Origin: Fusibacter paucivorans
Lineage (GTDB): Bacteria > Bacillota > Clostridia > Peptostreptococcales > Acidaminobacteraceae
DNA length: 34,696 nucleotides
NCBI RefSeq assembly: GCF_018390735.1
Contig: NZ_JAHBCL010000040.1
Location: forward strand, 1-34,696
Reading direction: 5' to 3'
The first letter of the stretch is position 1, and each line of letters starts with the position of its first letter. Below are positions 1-7,338 of this stretch, piece by piece. Position numbers and translations under genes: made by a program. The notes below the pieces were generated by a model. That model saw nothing but the letters and a program-made list of their open reading frames with translations. It was not told the origin of the DNA and made no database searches.

Positions 1-299
1 AATATCGATAGATTTTGAAAACTGCCTTTTAGGGAGTCTTATTAAAGTTGCCCTTTTTTAGACCTACTGATTAAAGTGAATTTCCGGTTATTTTAGTCTT
101 GACTTTTCATAGCTGGTCTCCCTAAATAAATGATTTCATATAACTCCCATATTGCCGAATCATTTCGGGAATAATTCCTATATATGTACACTTAATTATA
201 ACAAATTATTACAGCTCTGAACAATTATGTACATAAATCCTACTGTTTATTTAATCGCTGTTTTCATAAATAAAAAATGCACATTATAACAAATGTACA
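1..299. other. AT-rich non-coding stretch
   Basis: I see no convincing gene here. The stretch is very AT-rich, has stops in all frames and contains several TGTACA-like words. It sits downstream of a minus-strand gene relic and has no Shine-Dalgarno/start pair followed by a useful reading frame. Confidence 0.5.
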
Positions 300-437
300 T
301 TAACGTGCATCACTGCAAAAGATGGATTTTCCTAATAGTTGCCAAAGAACAGAAATGGGGTCTTCATTATACTTGTCAAATACCAGCAGTTTGCCATTGG
401 GCTTTAAAACCGTAAGGCATATTGTGTTTTTGTTATT
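300..437 (-). pseudogene. C-terminal fragment of a SAM-dependent methyltransferase
   Basis: Read on the minus strand, 45 codons are open between a TGA (438-440) and a TAA (300-302). They contain LTVLKPNGKLLVFDKY followed by a Trp/Leu-rich segment and CSDAR. The first part matches the post-motif strand of class I SAM methyltransferases (typically RVLKPGGxLLVFDxF), and the end resembles the conserved TDINR-like segment that follows in one subgroup. No SAM-binding glycine loop lies upstream in any frame, and the adjacent gene begins to be read only 13 bases away. I therefore read it as a decayed remnant. The family assignment rests on about 20 residues and is an inference. Confidence 0.45.
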
Positions 438-449
438 TCATGGCATAAC

Positions 450-1226
450 CTACCGTATCCCCTGCTGTTCACACAGCTTTTCAAATTTGCTTTGACTGCA
501 CACACTTAGATCCGTTGTTAAAAACTTGCCTTTGTAAAACAGGCTGAAAATAGTAGCCGGTGTTGGCGATGCCTGTGCGGCTTCCAGTGTTGTGAGATGA
601 TGAAAGCTACAGGAAAATGATTTGTCTGACAACGTTTCTTTTAAAACCGTTTCGACATGGTATTTGGTGAATGGGCAACGATCTGAATAATAAACGCTGA
701 AATCAGTGGTTTCAGCGGCTATATTCGTTTTGACCTGTGGTTTAAATTGCGGCAGTTGATCGACTGTTTGCAGTGGTTTCATTAATAAGACAAAGCCGCT
801 CTCCGTTTCATCCACGATTTCAAAGCCGTTTTTAAGGAACCATTTCCCCTCACTCATAAAGTGATATTTTTTCTTGCCAACGACAGTGACAAGGCCCGAT
901 TTTCCTGAGCTAACAGCATCATCAATGGCCTTTTGAAGCAATTGTTTGGCATAACCCTGTTTTTTATATTTTCCTGAAACCCAGAAACAATTGATATTGA
1001 GAAAGTTCTCCCCTTCGATTGGCAGCCAAGCCTTCTCAATGGGACCGTATTCGATAAAAACCTTTGCACGCTCGTCTAAGTGATAAAAGACATATCCGTT
1101 TTCGAATTCAGATTTTAACCATTGCTTTTTTTGCGCATAGCCATCTGTACACTTCTTATCTGAAAAAGCGCAGCAGATATGTTCCCTTTCGATATTTTCG
1201 GTGTTGAGCTGAATAAATGTTGTCAT
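450..1226 (-). CDS. GNAT N-acetyltransferase with C-terminal YoaP-like domain
   Basis: This is a 258-residue soluble protein. The N-terminal half is a GNAT acetyltransferase: the segment FWVSGKYKKQGYAKQLLQKAI (roughly residues 82-102) has the acetyl-CoA-binding Q/R-x-x-G-x-G/A pattern and is followed by the usual strand-helix pairs. The C-terminal part (about residues 165-258) has a thioredoxin-like YYSDRCPFTKYHVE segment with a single Cys and resembles the YoaP extension found on Bacillus and clostridial GNATs. The substrate is unknown. I chose the ATG at 1224-1226 because AAGGAG lies about 8 bases upstream; an ATG two codons earlier sits almost on top of that site. The gene stands alone between gene relics. 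Its promoter would have to lie in or beyond the AT-rich repeat just upstream. Confidence 0.82.
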   Translation of the reverse strand: MTTFIQLNTENIEREHICCAFSDKKCTDGYAQKKQWLKSEFENGYVFYHLDERAKVFIEYGPIEKAWLPIEGENFLNINCFWVSGKYKKQGYAKQLLQKAIDDAVSSGKSGLVTVVGKKKYHFMSEGKWFLKNGFEIVDETESGFVLLMKPLQTVDQLPQFKPQVKTNIAAETTDFSVYYSDRCPFTKYHVETVLKETLSDKSFSCSFHHLTTLEAAQASPTPATIFSLFYKGKFLTTDLSVCSQSKFEKLCEQQGIR

Positions 1227-1260
1227 CGTCATGGCTCCTTTTAATAAACTTTAAAACGAT

Positions 1261-1334
1261 TTCAAATACTTTCAGATGTTTTTTTAAAATGCTTTTTTAA
1301 TACTTTTTAATACTTTTAAATGCTTTTACCTGCG
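1261..1334. repeat. Degenerate 10-11 nt AT-rich tandem repeat
   Basis: Successive units end in ATAC or ATGC: TTCAAATAC, TTTCAGATG, TTTTTTTAAAATGC, TTTTTTAATAC, TTTTTAATAC, TTTTAAATGC, TTTTACCTGCG. The array lies directly upstream of the minus-strand GNAT gene, in its leader or promoter region. It is too short and too variable for a CRISPR array and is best described as a degenerate minisatellite. Confidence 0.6.
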
Positions 1335-1468
1335 TTTATTCGTGTTTAAGCATACCAAAAGCGCTTAAAAACACGATAATATTCTTTTAATAAGCATAGC
1401 GTTTTCATTAACGGCATGTCAAGTGTATTCATTATTTTGGTGTCTTTTGCGCAGTATGGCAAAGATAA

Positions 1469-1714
1469 ACGCCGAATCAATCCGATTCGGCAGTGGATTA
1501 TCTCTTTTACAATGGTCATCATTTGCTGCACCCTGAAGGCAGAGCCCTTGTACAGGAAACCATAAAACCCAAGCATATGTTTATCCAGCATTTTCCCGAT
1601 TCCGATGCGGATCCCTTTCAATTAAAGCGCAGGGTAATGAACAAACTGAAAATTTACGGTGAGACACTGCCGGCATATACGGTGCTGGATCATCCCATGA
1701 CTAAAATCATTTAG
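1469..1714 (+). pseudogene. C-terminal remnant, possibly of a metallo-hydrolase
   Basis: A plus-strand frame is open from 1469 (after the TAA at 1466-1468) to a TAG at 1712-1714. From the GTG at 1493 it reads VDYLFYNGHHLLHPEGRAL, then PKHMFIQHFPDSD and a closing YTVLDHPMTKII. The pattern 'region-PKHxFxxHFP...TVLDxPM-end' resembles the extreme C-terminus of MBL-fold hydrolases. No start with a ribosome-binding site and no HxHxDH metal motif lies upstream, so this is probably a 5'-truncated relic. A short inverted repeat (GCCGAATC...GATTCGGC, 1471-1491) sits at the truncated edge. The family call is tentative. Confidence 0.4.
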
Positions 1715-2149
1715 AATTAGGAAAATTAAGAGAAAAAGATAAAAGAAATCATGACCACTCGCAAAACGGGACGTATGCGCACCTCTGTAAGGGCACGTTA
1801 CCTCTCCTGTCTCAAGCGCCACGCAATCGTCTTCGAACTGCAGATTTAATTAGACTAGCCCCTCAAGGGGCTCTTTTACGTGTCTTTTACTAACGGCTCA
1901 CCCTTAATTTTTCCATTGATTATCAGGCGTACACTAAAGGAACCTGCATTTTTTGCATAAACCAGACAGAAATGTCTATTACCATCATTTGAATATTATC
2001 TTACAATGTTTACAAAAGAAGTTAAGCGACTGTTGTCGCAATCTAATTACTTAATGCTTATAGCATCAAGTGATCCGTTTCACCTTCGGCGCAATCTAAT
2101 GGCTCTTATCTCTATGATCCATTTTATGGCATGTATTGGAGCGATACTT
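1715..2149. other. Intergenic region without a supported gene
   Basis: A 33-codon plus-strand frame (ATG near 1751, ending before 1850) is rich in Arg, Lys and Thr but has no Shine-Dalgarno site, and I do not call it. The reading frame that opens at 2006 runs into the next gene but lacks a ribosome-binding site; the better start is at 2150. The only clear structure is the hairpin at 1857-1872. Confidence 0.45.
1857..1878 (+). terminator. Short hairpin followed by CTTTT, possible terminator
   Basis: AGCCCC and GGGGCT form a 6-bp GC-rich stem around a 4-base loop (1857-1872), followed by CTTTTA. It would act on plus-strand transcription arriving from the 1.5-1.85 kb relic region. The T-run is short, so efficiency is uncertain. 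Confidence 0.45.
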
Positions 2150-2728
2150 ATGTTTACTAAGTTTTTAAAGGGTTTAATCATCATTACTTTTGTCAGTGTC
2201 CTTCTATTTCTTTTTATAAATGAAAGTGATGGCAATAAAAAAAAGCAAATAGGCGAATCTTTGAATATAATTACCACATTTGATGAAAATACCAAGCTTT
2301 ATTCAGACGAATTTGTTAATCAATTTAAAATGAGCTATGAAATGAATGAACACTGGCTAGGAATACTCATTAAAAAAAATGATATTTATGAGCTTCACCA
2401 TTTTAGCATGCCCGTCGGTGAGACTTATAAAGAATACGATTTTGACATTTCTCAAGCATCAGAATTGTATATCTGTCATCAACATATTGATTATTTTGAT
2501 GGAAATGTCACTGAACCTGACGCTAAATTTGTGATGACTCAGTTCCAATTAAATAATGATACAAGTACCTTTGAAACCTCAGAAGTAACCGGTAATGATT
2601 TCACAGGCATTATTGACATTTATGAAGTTGATTTAGCCTCAATAGATCGAGAAATATGTTTTCAATATTATTCAGGGAATACAAAGCAAACGCCAATAGA
2701 GACATGGCATTTTAATTTGAAAATTTGA
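2150..2728 (+). CDS. Small membrane-anchored protein of unknown function
   Basis: I do not recognise this 192-residue protein. From the ATG at 2150 (GGAG about 9 bases upstream) it begins with a hydrophobic segment, roughly residues 4-22 (FLKGLIIITFVSVLLFLF), which would anchor it in the membrane. No lipobox Cys follows. The remainder is polar and acidic, rich in Asp, Glu, Tyr and Phe, and looks like an extracytoplasmic beta-rich domain. The frame continues upstream to an ATG at 2006, but that start has no Shine-Dalgarno site and would add an unlikely second hydrophobic stretch. A strong terminator follows, so it is probably monocistronic. Base use is AT-rich, like the relics around it and unlike the 5-24 kb region. 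Confidence 0.6.
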   Translation: MFTKFLKGLIIITFVSVLLFLFINESDGNKKKQIGESLNIITTFDENTKLYSDEFVNQFKMSYEMNEHWLGILIKKNDIYELHHFSMPVGETYKEYDFDISQASELYICHQHIDYFDGNVTEPDAKFVMTQFQLNNDTSTFETSEVTGNDFTGIIDIYEVDLASIDREICFQYYSGNTKQTPIETWHFNLKI

Positions 2729-2740
2729 TTAATTGTAAAA

Positions 2741-2778
2741 ACAAGCAATGAACGCATGGGTTCATTGCTTGTATTTTT
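2741..2778 (+). terminator. Rho-independent terminator
   Basis: ACAAGCAATGAA (2741-2752) and TTCATTGCTTGT (2761-2772) form a perfect 12-bp stem with an 8-base loop, followed by ATTTTT. It lies 12 bases after the stop of the small membrane protein gene. Confidence 0.88.
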
Positions 2779-2800
2779 GAAGATTATCATCGCCAATGGA

Positions 2801-2902
2801 TTAGCGGTTAAAAGTTTCCCCATCCAAACGCGTTAGAAGCACAAATTCTTCAAAAGCCAAATTATAATAGGGGTTAATGGAATTGGTATCTAAGTAGATC
2901 AT
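2801..2902 (-). pseudogene. Truncated 5' end of a lipoate-protein ligase A gene
   Basis: Behind a good ribosome-binding site (GGAGGG, 6 bases before the ATG at 2900-2902), the minus strand encodes 33 residues starting MIYLDTNSINPYYNLAFEEF and ending DGETFNR before a TAA. This is the characteristic start of LplA/LipL-type lipoate ligases (MIYxxNxSxDPYFNLAxEEYL...), which normally continue for about 300 residues with FxLWxNxPxxxxGRxQN. Here the match stops after 'ETF' and the frame closes two codons later. No continuation is visible in another frame, so the rest appears to be deleted rather than frameshifted. Transcription signals may persist, but a 33-residue product would lack the whole active site. 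Confidence 0.72.
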
Positions 2903-3232
2903 TTTAAGCCCTCCGTTTTTATTCATATTGCTGATGAAGCAATAAGCCAATTGTGATAAAGGATCAGCCAAAGCCTTTTATGCAATTTCCTTATCAATAT
3001 GATTCTATCAGATTTTATGATTATAACCTATCAAAAAGCGCTGTAACACTGCATTTCCGAACAGATACACGCACTGTGTCAACTTTTCGGCCATCAGTGA
3101 TAAGTACTATTTCAAAAAACAAAAAAGAACCCTTTACGAGCTCTTTTTGCTTTAAAGATATATCACTGCATATCTAAAAAGAATGCACATTTGTGTCGTG
3201 TGTTGTTTTGAAGTGAGCGATTGCCGCACTGT
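2903..3232. other. Intergenic region without a supported gene
   Basis: A 74-codon plus-strand frame at 2953-3177 has no ribosome-binding site and no recognisable sequence. I regard it as chance. The one structure here is the terminator at 3115-3148, read on the minus strand. Confidence 0.5.
3115..3148 (-). terminator. Rho-independent terminator after the yneA-like gene
   Basis: On the minus strand AAGAGCTC pairs with GGGTTCTT (two G-U wobbles) around the loop GTAAA, followed by TTTTTTG and a second T6. It lies about 85 bases past the stop of the LysM gene. Confidence 0.65.
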
Positions 3233-3604
3233 CTAGTTGTTAAGGCGGCTTGAAACTGGAATTTCAATCACTTCGCCAGGCATGAGATTGCTGTTATCCA
3301 TTTGGTTATGCTGTCTGATATCGTAAACGACTTCACGGATGTCGCGGTCTAAGTAGTTAAAGTGTTTGGCAATATCCCATAGTGTGTCACCTCGCTCTAC
3401 AGTATAAGACAAATAGGAAACATCTGTAGAAGCTTCTGACATAAAAGAGCCGGTTAAAGCTGTAATGAGGATGCTGACGAAAATGAGGAAGATCAGCGAG
3501 ACGATGACGAAACGTGTTTTATTAACGACCACAAGTCTGCGTCTTCTCTTTTTTGTTTTTTGAAAGTGGTGATCGTAAGTAATATTTGGAATAATCTGTG
3601 ACAT
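3233..3604 (-). CDS. yneA: YneA-like SOS cell-division inhibitor, LysM domain
   Basis: This is a 123-residue membrane protein. A basic stretch (KKRRRR, about residues 18-23) precedes one transmembrane helix (about residues 32-50), and the outside part ends in a LysM peptidoglycan-binding domain (YTVERGDTLWDIAKHFN, from about residue 67). This is the layout of Bacillus YneA, which delays division during DNA damage and is likewise divergent from lexA. The ATG at 3602-3604 follows AAAGGAGG; the longer frame upstream has no ribosome-binding site and runs into the operator. Its promoter (-35 TTTACA, -10 TATAAT) holds a LexA box between the two hexamers. YneA sequences diverge quickly, so the name rests on architecture and position more than on sequence identity. 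Confidence 0.8.
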   Translation of the reverse strand: MSQIIPNITYDHHFQKTKKRRRRLVVVNKTRFVIVSLIFLIFVSILITALTGSFMSEASTDVSYLSYTVERGDTLWDIAKHFNYLDRDIREVVYDIRQHNQMDNSNLMPGEVIEIPVSSRLNN

Positions 3605-3673
3605 TATAGCGCCTCCTTTATTGATTGCGCAGCTCAAAATGGTAAGAGATATTGTATGTATAAAAAGATTAGC

Positions 3674-3747
3674 CAAACATTTGTTCTGTAGTTACATTAT
3701 ATACGAACAGATGTTCTTTGTAAAGCAAAAAATCGAACTAATGTTTG
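3674..3747. promoter_or_regulatory. Three LexA (DinR) boxes
   Basis: Three 14-base matches to CGAACN4GTTYG are present: CAAACATTTGTTCT (3674-3687), CGAACAGATGTTCT (3704-3717) and CGAACTAATGTTTG (3734-3747). They start exactly 30 bases apart, about three helical turns, so bound dimers would lie on the same face. The second sits inside the yneA promoter, the first just past its start, and the third overlaps the lexA -35 element. Confidence 0.93.
3696..3724 (-). promoter_or_regulatory. Promoter of the yneA-like gene
   Basis: On the minus strand the -35 is TTTACA (3719-3724), the spacer is 17 bp and the -10 is TATAAT (3696-3701). A LexA box fills the spacer, so repressor binding would occlude RNA polymerase. 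Confidence 0.88.
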
Positions 3748-3773
3748 ATTATTTTTTGAGCGTATGGTATAAT
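3745..3773 (+). promoter_or_regulatory. lexA promoter
   Basis: The -35 is TTGATT (3745-3750), the spacer is 17 bp and the -10 is TATAAT (3768-3773), 31 bases before the lexA ATG. The third LexA box overlaps the -35, consistent with autorepression. Confidence 0.88.
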
Positions 3774-3804
3774 CTAGAAAAATGAATGACAAGGGAGTGT
3801 TTCC

Positions 3805-4437
3805 ATGAAAGATAAAATATCAAAAAAACAGCAGCAAATTCTGGATTTCTTAAAGCGCGAAGTCACTTCAAAGGGTTACCCACCTTCTGTCAGGGAGATT
3901 TGTCTGGCTGTCGGCCTTAAGTCCACTTCGACGGTTCATGCGCATTTGACACGTCTCGAAGAACTTGGATACATACGTCGCGATCCTACGAAACCGCGTG
4001 CGATAGAGATCTTTGATATGGAAACACATGCGCCGACATCCAATGTCGAACAGTTTGCGCGCGATACGCAGTTTATCCCGATTATTGGGGAAATTACAGC
4101 TGGGCAGCCCATTCTGGCCGTTGAAGATTTCGAGGGCACATTCCCTATTCCAACAGATTATGTTGATGAAGGCGATTATTTCATGCTGAAAGTTAAAGGA
4201 GACAGTATGATCGAAGCCGGTATTTTTGATCGAGATCTCGTGCTGGTACGTCAGCAGCAAGATGCTGTCAATGGTGATATCGTCGTCGCCATGATTGATG
4301 ATTCCGCCACGGTTAAGACCTATTATAAAGAGACCAGTCGCTTTAGACTGCAACCTGAAAACAGTGCCCTAGAGCCAATTTATACAGACCATGTCGAGAT
4401 ATTAGGCAAAGTAAAAGGTGTTTTTCGGAAAATGTAA
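3805..4437 (+). CDS. lexA: LexA, SOS transcriptional repressor
   Basis: LexA represses DNA-repair genes and is inactivated by RecA-stimulated self-cleavage. The 210-residue length is typical. Residues 1-70 form the winged-helix DNA-binding domain ([25 protein letters not shown], helix-turn-helix at about 28-50). The cleavage site is Ala99-Gly100 in GEITAGQP. The catalytic dyad is Ser134 ([10 protein letters not shown]) and Lys171 ([10 protein letters not shown]). The start follows AAGGGAG, 7 bases upstream. The gene is divergent from the LysM gene and controlled by the three boxes between them. No functional residue is missing. Confidence 0.97.
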   Translation: MKDKISKKQQQILDFLKREVTSKGYPPSVREICLAVGLKSTSTVHAHLTRLEELGYIRRDPTKPRAIEIFDMETHAPTSNVEQFARDTQFIPIIGEITAGQPILAVEDFEGTFPIPTDYVDEGDYFMLKVKGDSMIEAGIFDRDLVLVRQQQDAVNGDIVVAMIDDSATVKTYYKETSRFRLQPENSALEPIYTDHVEILGKVKGVFRKM

Positions 4438-4517
4438 ATAATTGAATTTGAAAATGCGCTCTTAACAATATTGCTTTAAGCAGATCCTTAAGAATGCATC
4501 AGAAGTATAAATGTGAA

Positions 4518-4556
4518 AAACCACGCGTTTCGGCATAAAACGCGTGGTTTTTCTTT
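4518..4556. terminator. Bidirectional rho-independent terminator
   Basis: AAACCACGCGTTT (4518-4530) and AAACGCGTGGTTT (4538-4550) form a perfect 13-bp stem with a 7-base loop. A T-rich run follows on the plus strand (TTCTTT), and TTTTTC follows on the minus strand. It separates lexA from the convergent end of the large minus-strand Mo-enzyme cluster. Confidence 0.93.
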
Positions 4557-4581
4557 GTGCTTATTTTGATCTAAGAAGGGT

Positions 4582-4914
4582 TTATAAAGATTGCATGCTA
4601 AAATCGAGATCCAGTTCGACGCCGTGATCATGCTCATGGTCGTGATCGTGATGATGGTCGTGGTCATCGCAATCAGACTGATCAGGCCCTTTCCCCATAA
4701 GATCCTTTAGTTTAGACAATGCAATACTTGACAGGAAAACGATTTCAGATGTTTGACCCTCTGCATTTTCGCCGATTAGAATAATGCCGTTGTCATTTTC
4801 TTTATAAGACAGCGGGACTTCACGTTTATACGCTCTACCGGTTGTCTTGTCAATGATTTCAATGGTAACTTGTTCTGCCTCGATGACTTCTGGTGCCAAT
4901 TCTGGGTTTGTCAT
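4582..4914 (-). CDS. Small protein with His/Asp-rich metal-binding tail
   Basis: I do not recognise a named family. The 110-residue protein has a beta-rich N-terminal domain of about 75 residues (VTIEIIDKTTGRAYKREVPLSY... then GIILIGENAEGQTSEIVFLSS). Next comes a tail, about residues 80-98, with alternating His, Asp and Glu and one Cys (CDDHDHHHDHDHEHDHG). Such tails in SlyD, HypB and UreE-type proteins bind nickel, zinc or other transition metals. The ribosome-binding site is GGAGG, 9 bases before the ATG. It is the last gene before the bidirectional terminator on the strand of the Mo-enzyme cluster, about 110 bases behind a zinc-ribbon gene, so it may be the final cistron of that operon. 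A metal store, donor or sensor role is my inference from the tail and context. Confidence 0.7.
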   Translation of the reverse strand: MTNPELAPEVIEAEQVTIEIIDKTTGRAYKREVPLSYKENDNGIILIGENAEGQTSEIVFLSSIALSKLKDLMGKGPDQSDCDDHDHHHDHDHEHDHGVELDLDFSMQSL

Positions 4915-4925
4915 AATATACCTCC

Positions 4926-5027
4926 TTAATAATGGATCGTTTAATAATGAGTCGTTAAAGAATGAATCGTTAAATCATTAATGGTTAATAATGAATCGTG
5001 ATTGATAAATGGTTAAAAATGAAGCAT
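4926..5027. repeat. Degenerate 15-nt tandem repeat
   Basis: Seven consecutive 14-15-base units fill the gap between two small genes: TTAATAATGGATCGT, TTAATAATGAGTCGT, TAAAGAATGAATCGT, TAAATCATTAATGGT, TAATAATGAATCGT, GATTGATAAATGGT, TAAAAATGAAGCAT. The array starts beside the ribosome-binding site of the His-rich gene and stops at the stop codon of the zinc-ribbon gene. It has no spacers, so it is not a CRISPR array. Confidence 0.75.
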
Positions 5028-5207
5028 TTAAGCTTTTTTCTGATTTAAAATGAGTCTTGGCCCCATACCGCATTTTGGACAGGATTTGCCGCCGCGCGTG
5101 TTGTCGCATTCGACACAATACTCTGTAAAGCATCGAACACATTTGTAAATAACCCCATTGGCGATTTCTTTCCCGCAATTTGGACAAATAACTTTTTCGT
5201 TTTGCAT
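5028..5207 (-). CDS. 59-residue zinc-ribbon protein with four CxxC pairs
   Basis: The ATG at 5205-5207, after AGGGAGG, opens a 59-codon frame ending at a TAA (5028-5030). The protein starts MQNEKVICPNCGKEIANG and contains four CxxC knuckles: CPNC, CVRC, CVEC and CPKC. That is enough ligands for two zinc ribbons or one RING-like double-zinc fold. It ends with a short basic tail. Overlapping longer frames in other phases lack this Cys spacing and ribosome-binding site. It lies 121 bases downstream of the phosphatase gene on the same strand and is plausibly part of the maturation operon. A structural or metal-handling role is an inference; no catalytic motif is visible. Confidence 0.78.
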   Translation of the reverse strand: MQNEKVICPNCGKEIANGVIYKCVRCFTEYCVECDNTRGGKSCPKCGMGPRLILNQKKA

Positions 5208-5328
5208 AATGTCCTCCCTTCTGTTGATTTAAAATGCATGTGTTAACGGTTAATGGTGATGATGATAGTTAAAAGGTTAAAAGATTATTTTGAAATTGAC
5301 TACTTTAAAGCTTACTTTTATAAAGCTA

Positions 5329-5955
5329 TTATTTTGAAGCGGCTGCTTCTTTTGGAACAGCGACTTTCAAATTAAGACATTTGACGCGCAAATCTGATTC
5401 GGAGCCGACCAATACATTGATTCCACCATAGTCTTGTGTAATCTTAAAGAGACTGGTCAATGGCATTTTTAATAAATCGCACAGGATAATGCGATTGACG
5501 CCTGCGTGTCCAACAATTGCAATTTTATCGTGTTCACTTGTTAAAATGTGATGAAAGATATCCGAAACACGTGCTTTTAAATCCATAAAACTTTCACCGT
5601 TAGGAGGCTTGAAATAGCCGATATCCTGCCCTCTGGCCTTGAATTCTTCCGGGTAATAAGAGGCTACTTCGGCAAAAGTTAAACCTTCCCAATTACCTAA
5701 ATTTATTTCTCTTAAAGCTGCATGCTGATTAATGGCAATATCGCGATGCATGGCAATACACTGTGCTGTATCATAGGCTCTTGAGAGGTCGCTGCAATAA
5801 ATTGCTTCAATCTTTTTGCGATTCAGCATCTTGCCAATAGCATTTGCTTGTCGGAGCCCTTCAGCACTGATTGGCAAATTTGACTGACCAATAAAACGTC
5901 TTTGCGTATCCGGCAAAACGGGTTTGCCATGACGTAATAGATAGATGGTTTTCAT
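5329..5955 (-). CDS. Histidine phosphatase family protein
   Basis: A 208-residue member of the phosphoglycerate-mutase-like phosphatases (CobC/alpha-ribazole phosphatase branch by length). The phospho-acceptor motif is LLRHGKP at residues 6-12, with His9 as the likely nucleophile. The second catalytic His lies in IVGHAGVNRI near residue 149, and the acid is in the REINLGNWEG segment near residue 83. A GGAGG site precedes the ATG. It is 18 bases downstream of the PaaK-like ligase gene and so belongs to the same operon. In a cofactor-modifying pathway it could remove a phosphate from a nucleotide or alcohol intermediate. The substrate cannot be read from sequence. A phosphatase of this family also accompanies the cluster in Desulfovibrio, as I recall. 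Confidence 0.85.
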   Translation of the reverse strand: MKTIYLLRHGKPVLPDTQRRFIGQSNLPISAEGLRQANAIGKMLNRKKIEAIYCSDLSRAYDTAQCIAMHRDIAINQHAALREINLGNWEGLTFAEVASYYPEEFKARGQDIGYFKPPNGESFMDLKARVSDIFHHILTSEHDKIAIVGHAGVNRIILCDLLKMPLTSLFKITQDYGGINVLVGSESDLRVKCLNLKVAVPKEAAASK

Positions 5956-5973
5956 AGTTGGATTGTCCTCCTG

Positions 5974-7338
5974 TCATTTTGATGTGCGAATGGTTCTTTT
6001 CATTGGTGATGGACAAGACGACGGCAACATTTCTTCTAAAATAATTTCGAGTGTCCATTGTCCGGAGCGAACTGCATCGTAGACCTGTTTTATCTGATGC
6101 AGTCGTTCTAAAACATTTTCTTGATGTATTGTATCGCCAAAATAATAAATGGTTATAATGAGTCGCTTTTCTTTTTCATTCGGAATGTATTGAACGGAAT
6201 AGTCCAGCAATGACGGCAAGGCCAGTAAATGGTCATCCAGTTCGCTTCTCGTCAGCAATTGGTTCGGCAAAAGTTCAATGGGATCCTTGACGCGATGATG
6301 AATTCTGTCAATGCGCTTTAAATTTGATCCGCAGCTGCATTTTTCGGGAATAATGCGTGTTACATCACCGGTGCAATAACGAATGAGCGGCATGCCGTGA
6401 CGCCTTAGCGTCGTAATGACCATTTCACCCCATGTACCGTCAGGCACGACTTGCCCTGTTTCAGGATTGATAATCTCTATATAAAAATCTGATTCATAAA
6501 GATGATAACCATTGTGCACTTCACATTCGATACCGCCACCATACCCCATTTCCGTCATGCCAAAATACCGATAAACCTTGCAGTGCCATAGTTTTTCCAG
6601 TGTTTTGACAACGGTATCTGAAATGGCATCAGTACTGAGCAGTACACTCTTGACGCGGATCGGTGTTCCCATGACTTCGGCGTATTTAGCAAGGGCAAGT
6701 GTCTGAATGGGAATGCCGACGATAACATCGGGCTTCTCTTCGATCAATTGTTTATAAGCAGATGATAAATGATTCATAACGCCATAGCATTTTGGTTGCT
6801 TGCCGCCAAGTTTTAATGCTTCTGACAACAGTTCGCTAATACTGCCCGGACGGCTGTTTGGCAGCCAAATCACAACTTTGTCGCCGGGTGCAGTGAAACT
6901 GTCCATGCCGACTTTAAAATACTGAATGGTATCGGACTGATCTGATCGTGTGAAATAAACCCGTTTGGGATCACCAGTTGTGCCTGAAGACATAAGTGTC
7001 ACAATGCGGTCGATATTGCTGCTTGATGTACAGACCATCTGTAGATGTTGGTTACGCAGGACTTCTTGAGAAATCAGCGGCATGTCCTGCCAGTTGACCG
7101 TACTAAATTGGTGATAGCCCGATGCGGCATAATAAGTACTTCGCTGTACAGCGTAATGCAGTTGCTTCTCTCTGAGGGCATCTAAATGAGCATAAAAGCG
7201 CTCATCCCTTTCCAATATAGGATTGTCATTATTTGAAAGACAGTTGTTCAGTCGAATATCACTGGCGATAGACTGTGTTTTAGTCAAGCCTAGACGCCTT
7301 GCGACCCATGGATCAACTGTATTTTTTACAGCGCACAT
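5974..7338 (-). CDS. PaaK-like AMP-dependent ligase (DVU_1553 type)
   Basis: A 454-residue adenylate-forming enzyme related to phenylacetate-CoA ligase. The ATP-binding loop is MSSGTTGDPKRVYFTRSD (about residues 112-129). YRYFGMTEMGYGGGIEC holds the aromatic-Gly-x-T-E motif, and LIRYCTGDVTRI is the hinge-region motif with the conserved Asp. Between them lies CSCGSNLKRIDRIHHRVKD, which in PaaK proteins carries the Cys-x-Cys-Gly segment. Such enzymes activate a carboxylate with ATP and pass it to CoA or another thiol or amine. The ribosome-binding site is AAAGG, 7 bases from the ATG. Its place between the radical SAM and phosphatase genes ties it to Mo-enzyme maturation. The acid activated is unknown. 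Confidence 0.88.
   Translation of the reverse strand: MCAVKNTVDPWVARRLGLTKTQSIASDIRLNNCLSNNDNPILERDERFYAHLDALREKQLHYAVQRSTYYAASGYHQFSTVNWQDMPLISQEVLRNQHLQMVCTSSSNIDRIVTLMSSGTTGDPKRVYFTRSDQSDTIQYFKVGMDSFTAPGDKVVIWLPNSRPGSISELLSEALKLGGKQPKCYGVMNHLSSAYKQLIEEKPDVIVGIPIQTLALAKYAEVMGTPIRVKSVLLSTDAISDTVVKTLEKLWHCKVYRYFGMTEMGYGGGIECEVHNGYHLYESDFYIEIINPETGQVVPDGTWGEMVITTLRRHGMPLIRYCTGDVTRIIPEKCSCGSNLKRIDRIHHRVKDPIELLPNQLLTRSELDDHLLALPSLLDYSVQYIPNEKEKRLIITIYYFGDTIHQENVLERLHQIKQVYDAVRSGQWTLEIILEEMLPSSCPSPMKRTIRTSK

Noticed and set aside
1751-1849. 33-codon Arg/Lys-rich plus-strand frame before the 1857 hairpin
   Set aside because: No Shine-Dalgarno site and no homology I can recognise. It could be a relic or part of a small RNA, but the evidence is too thin to call.
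2953-3177. 74-codon plus-strand frame
   Set aside because: No ribosome-binding site, no recognisable sequence, and it runs through the terminator of the yneA-like gene.
3868-4353. 161-codon minus-strand frame opposite lexA
   Set aside because: Antisense to lexA, whose motifs and promoter are unambiguous.
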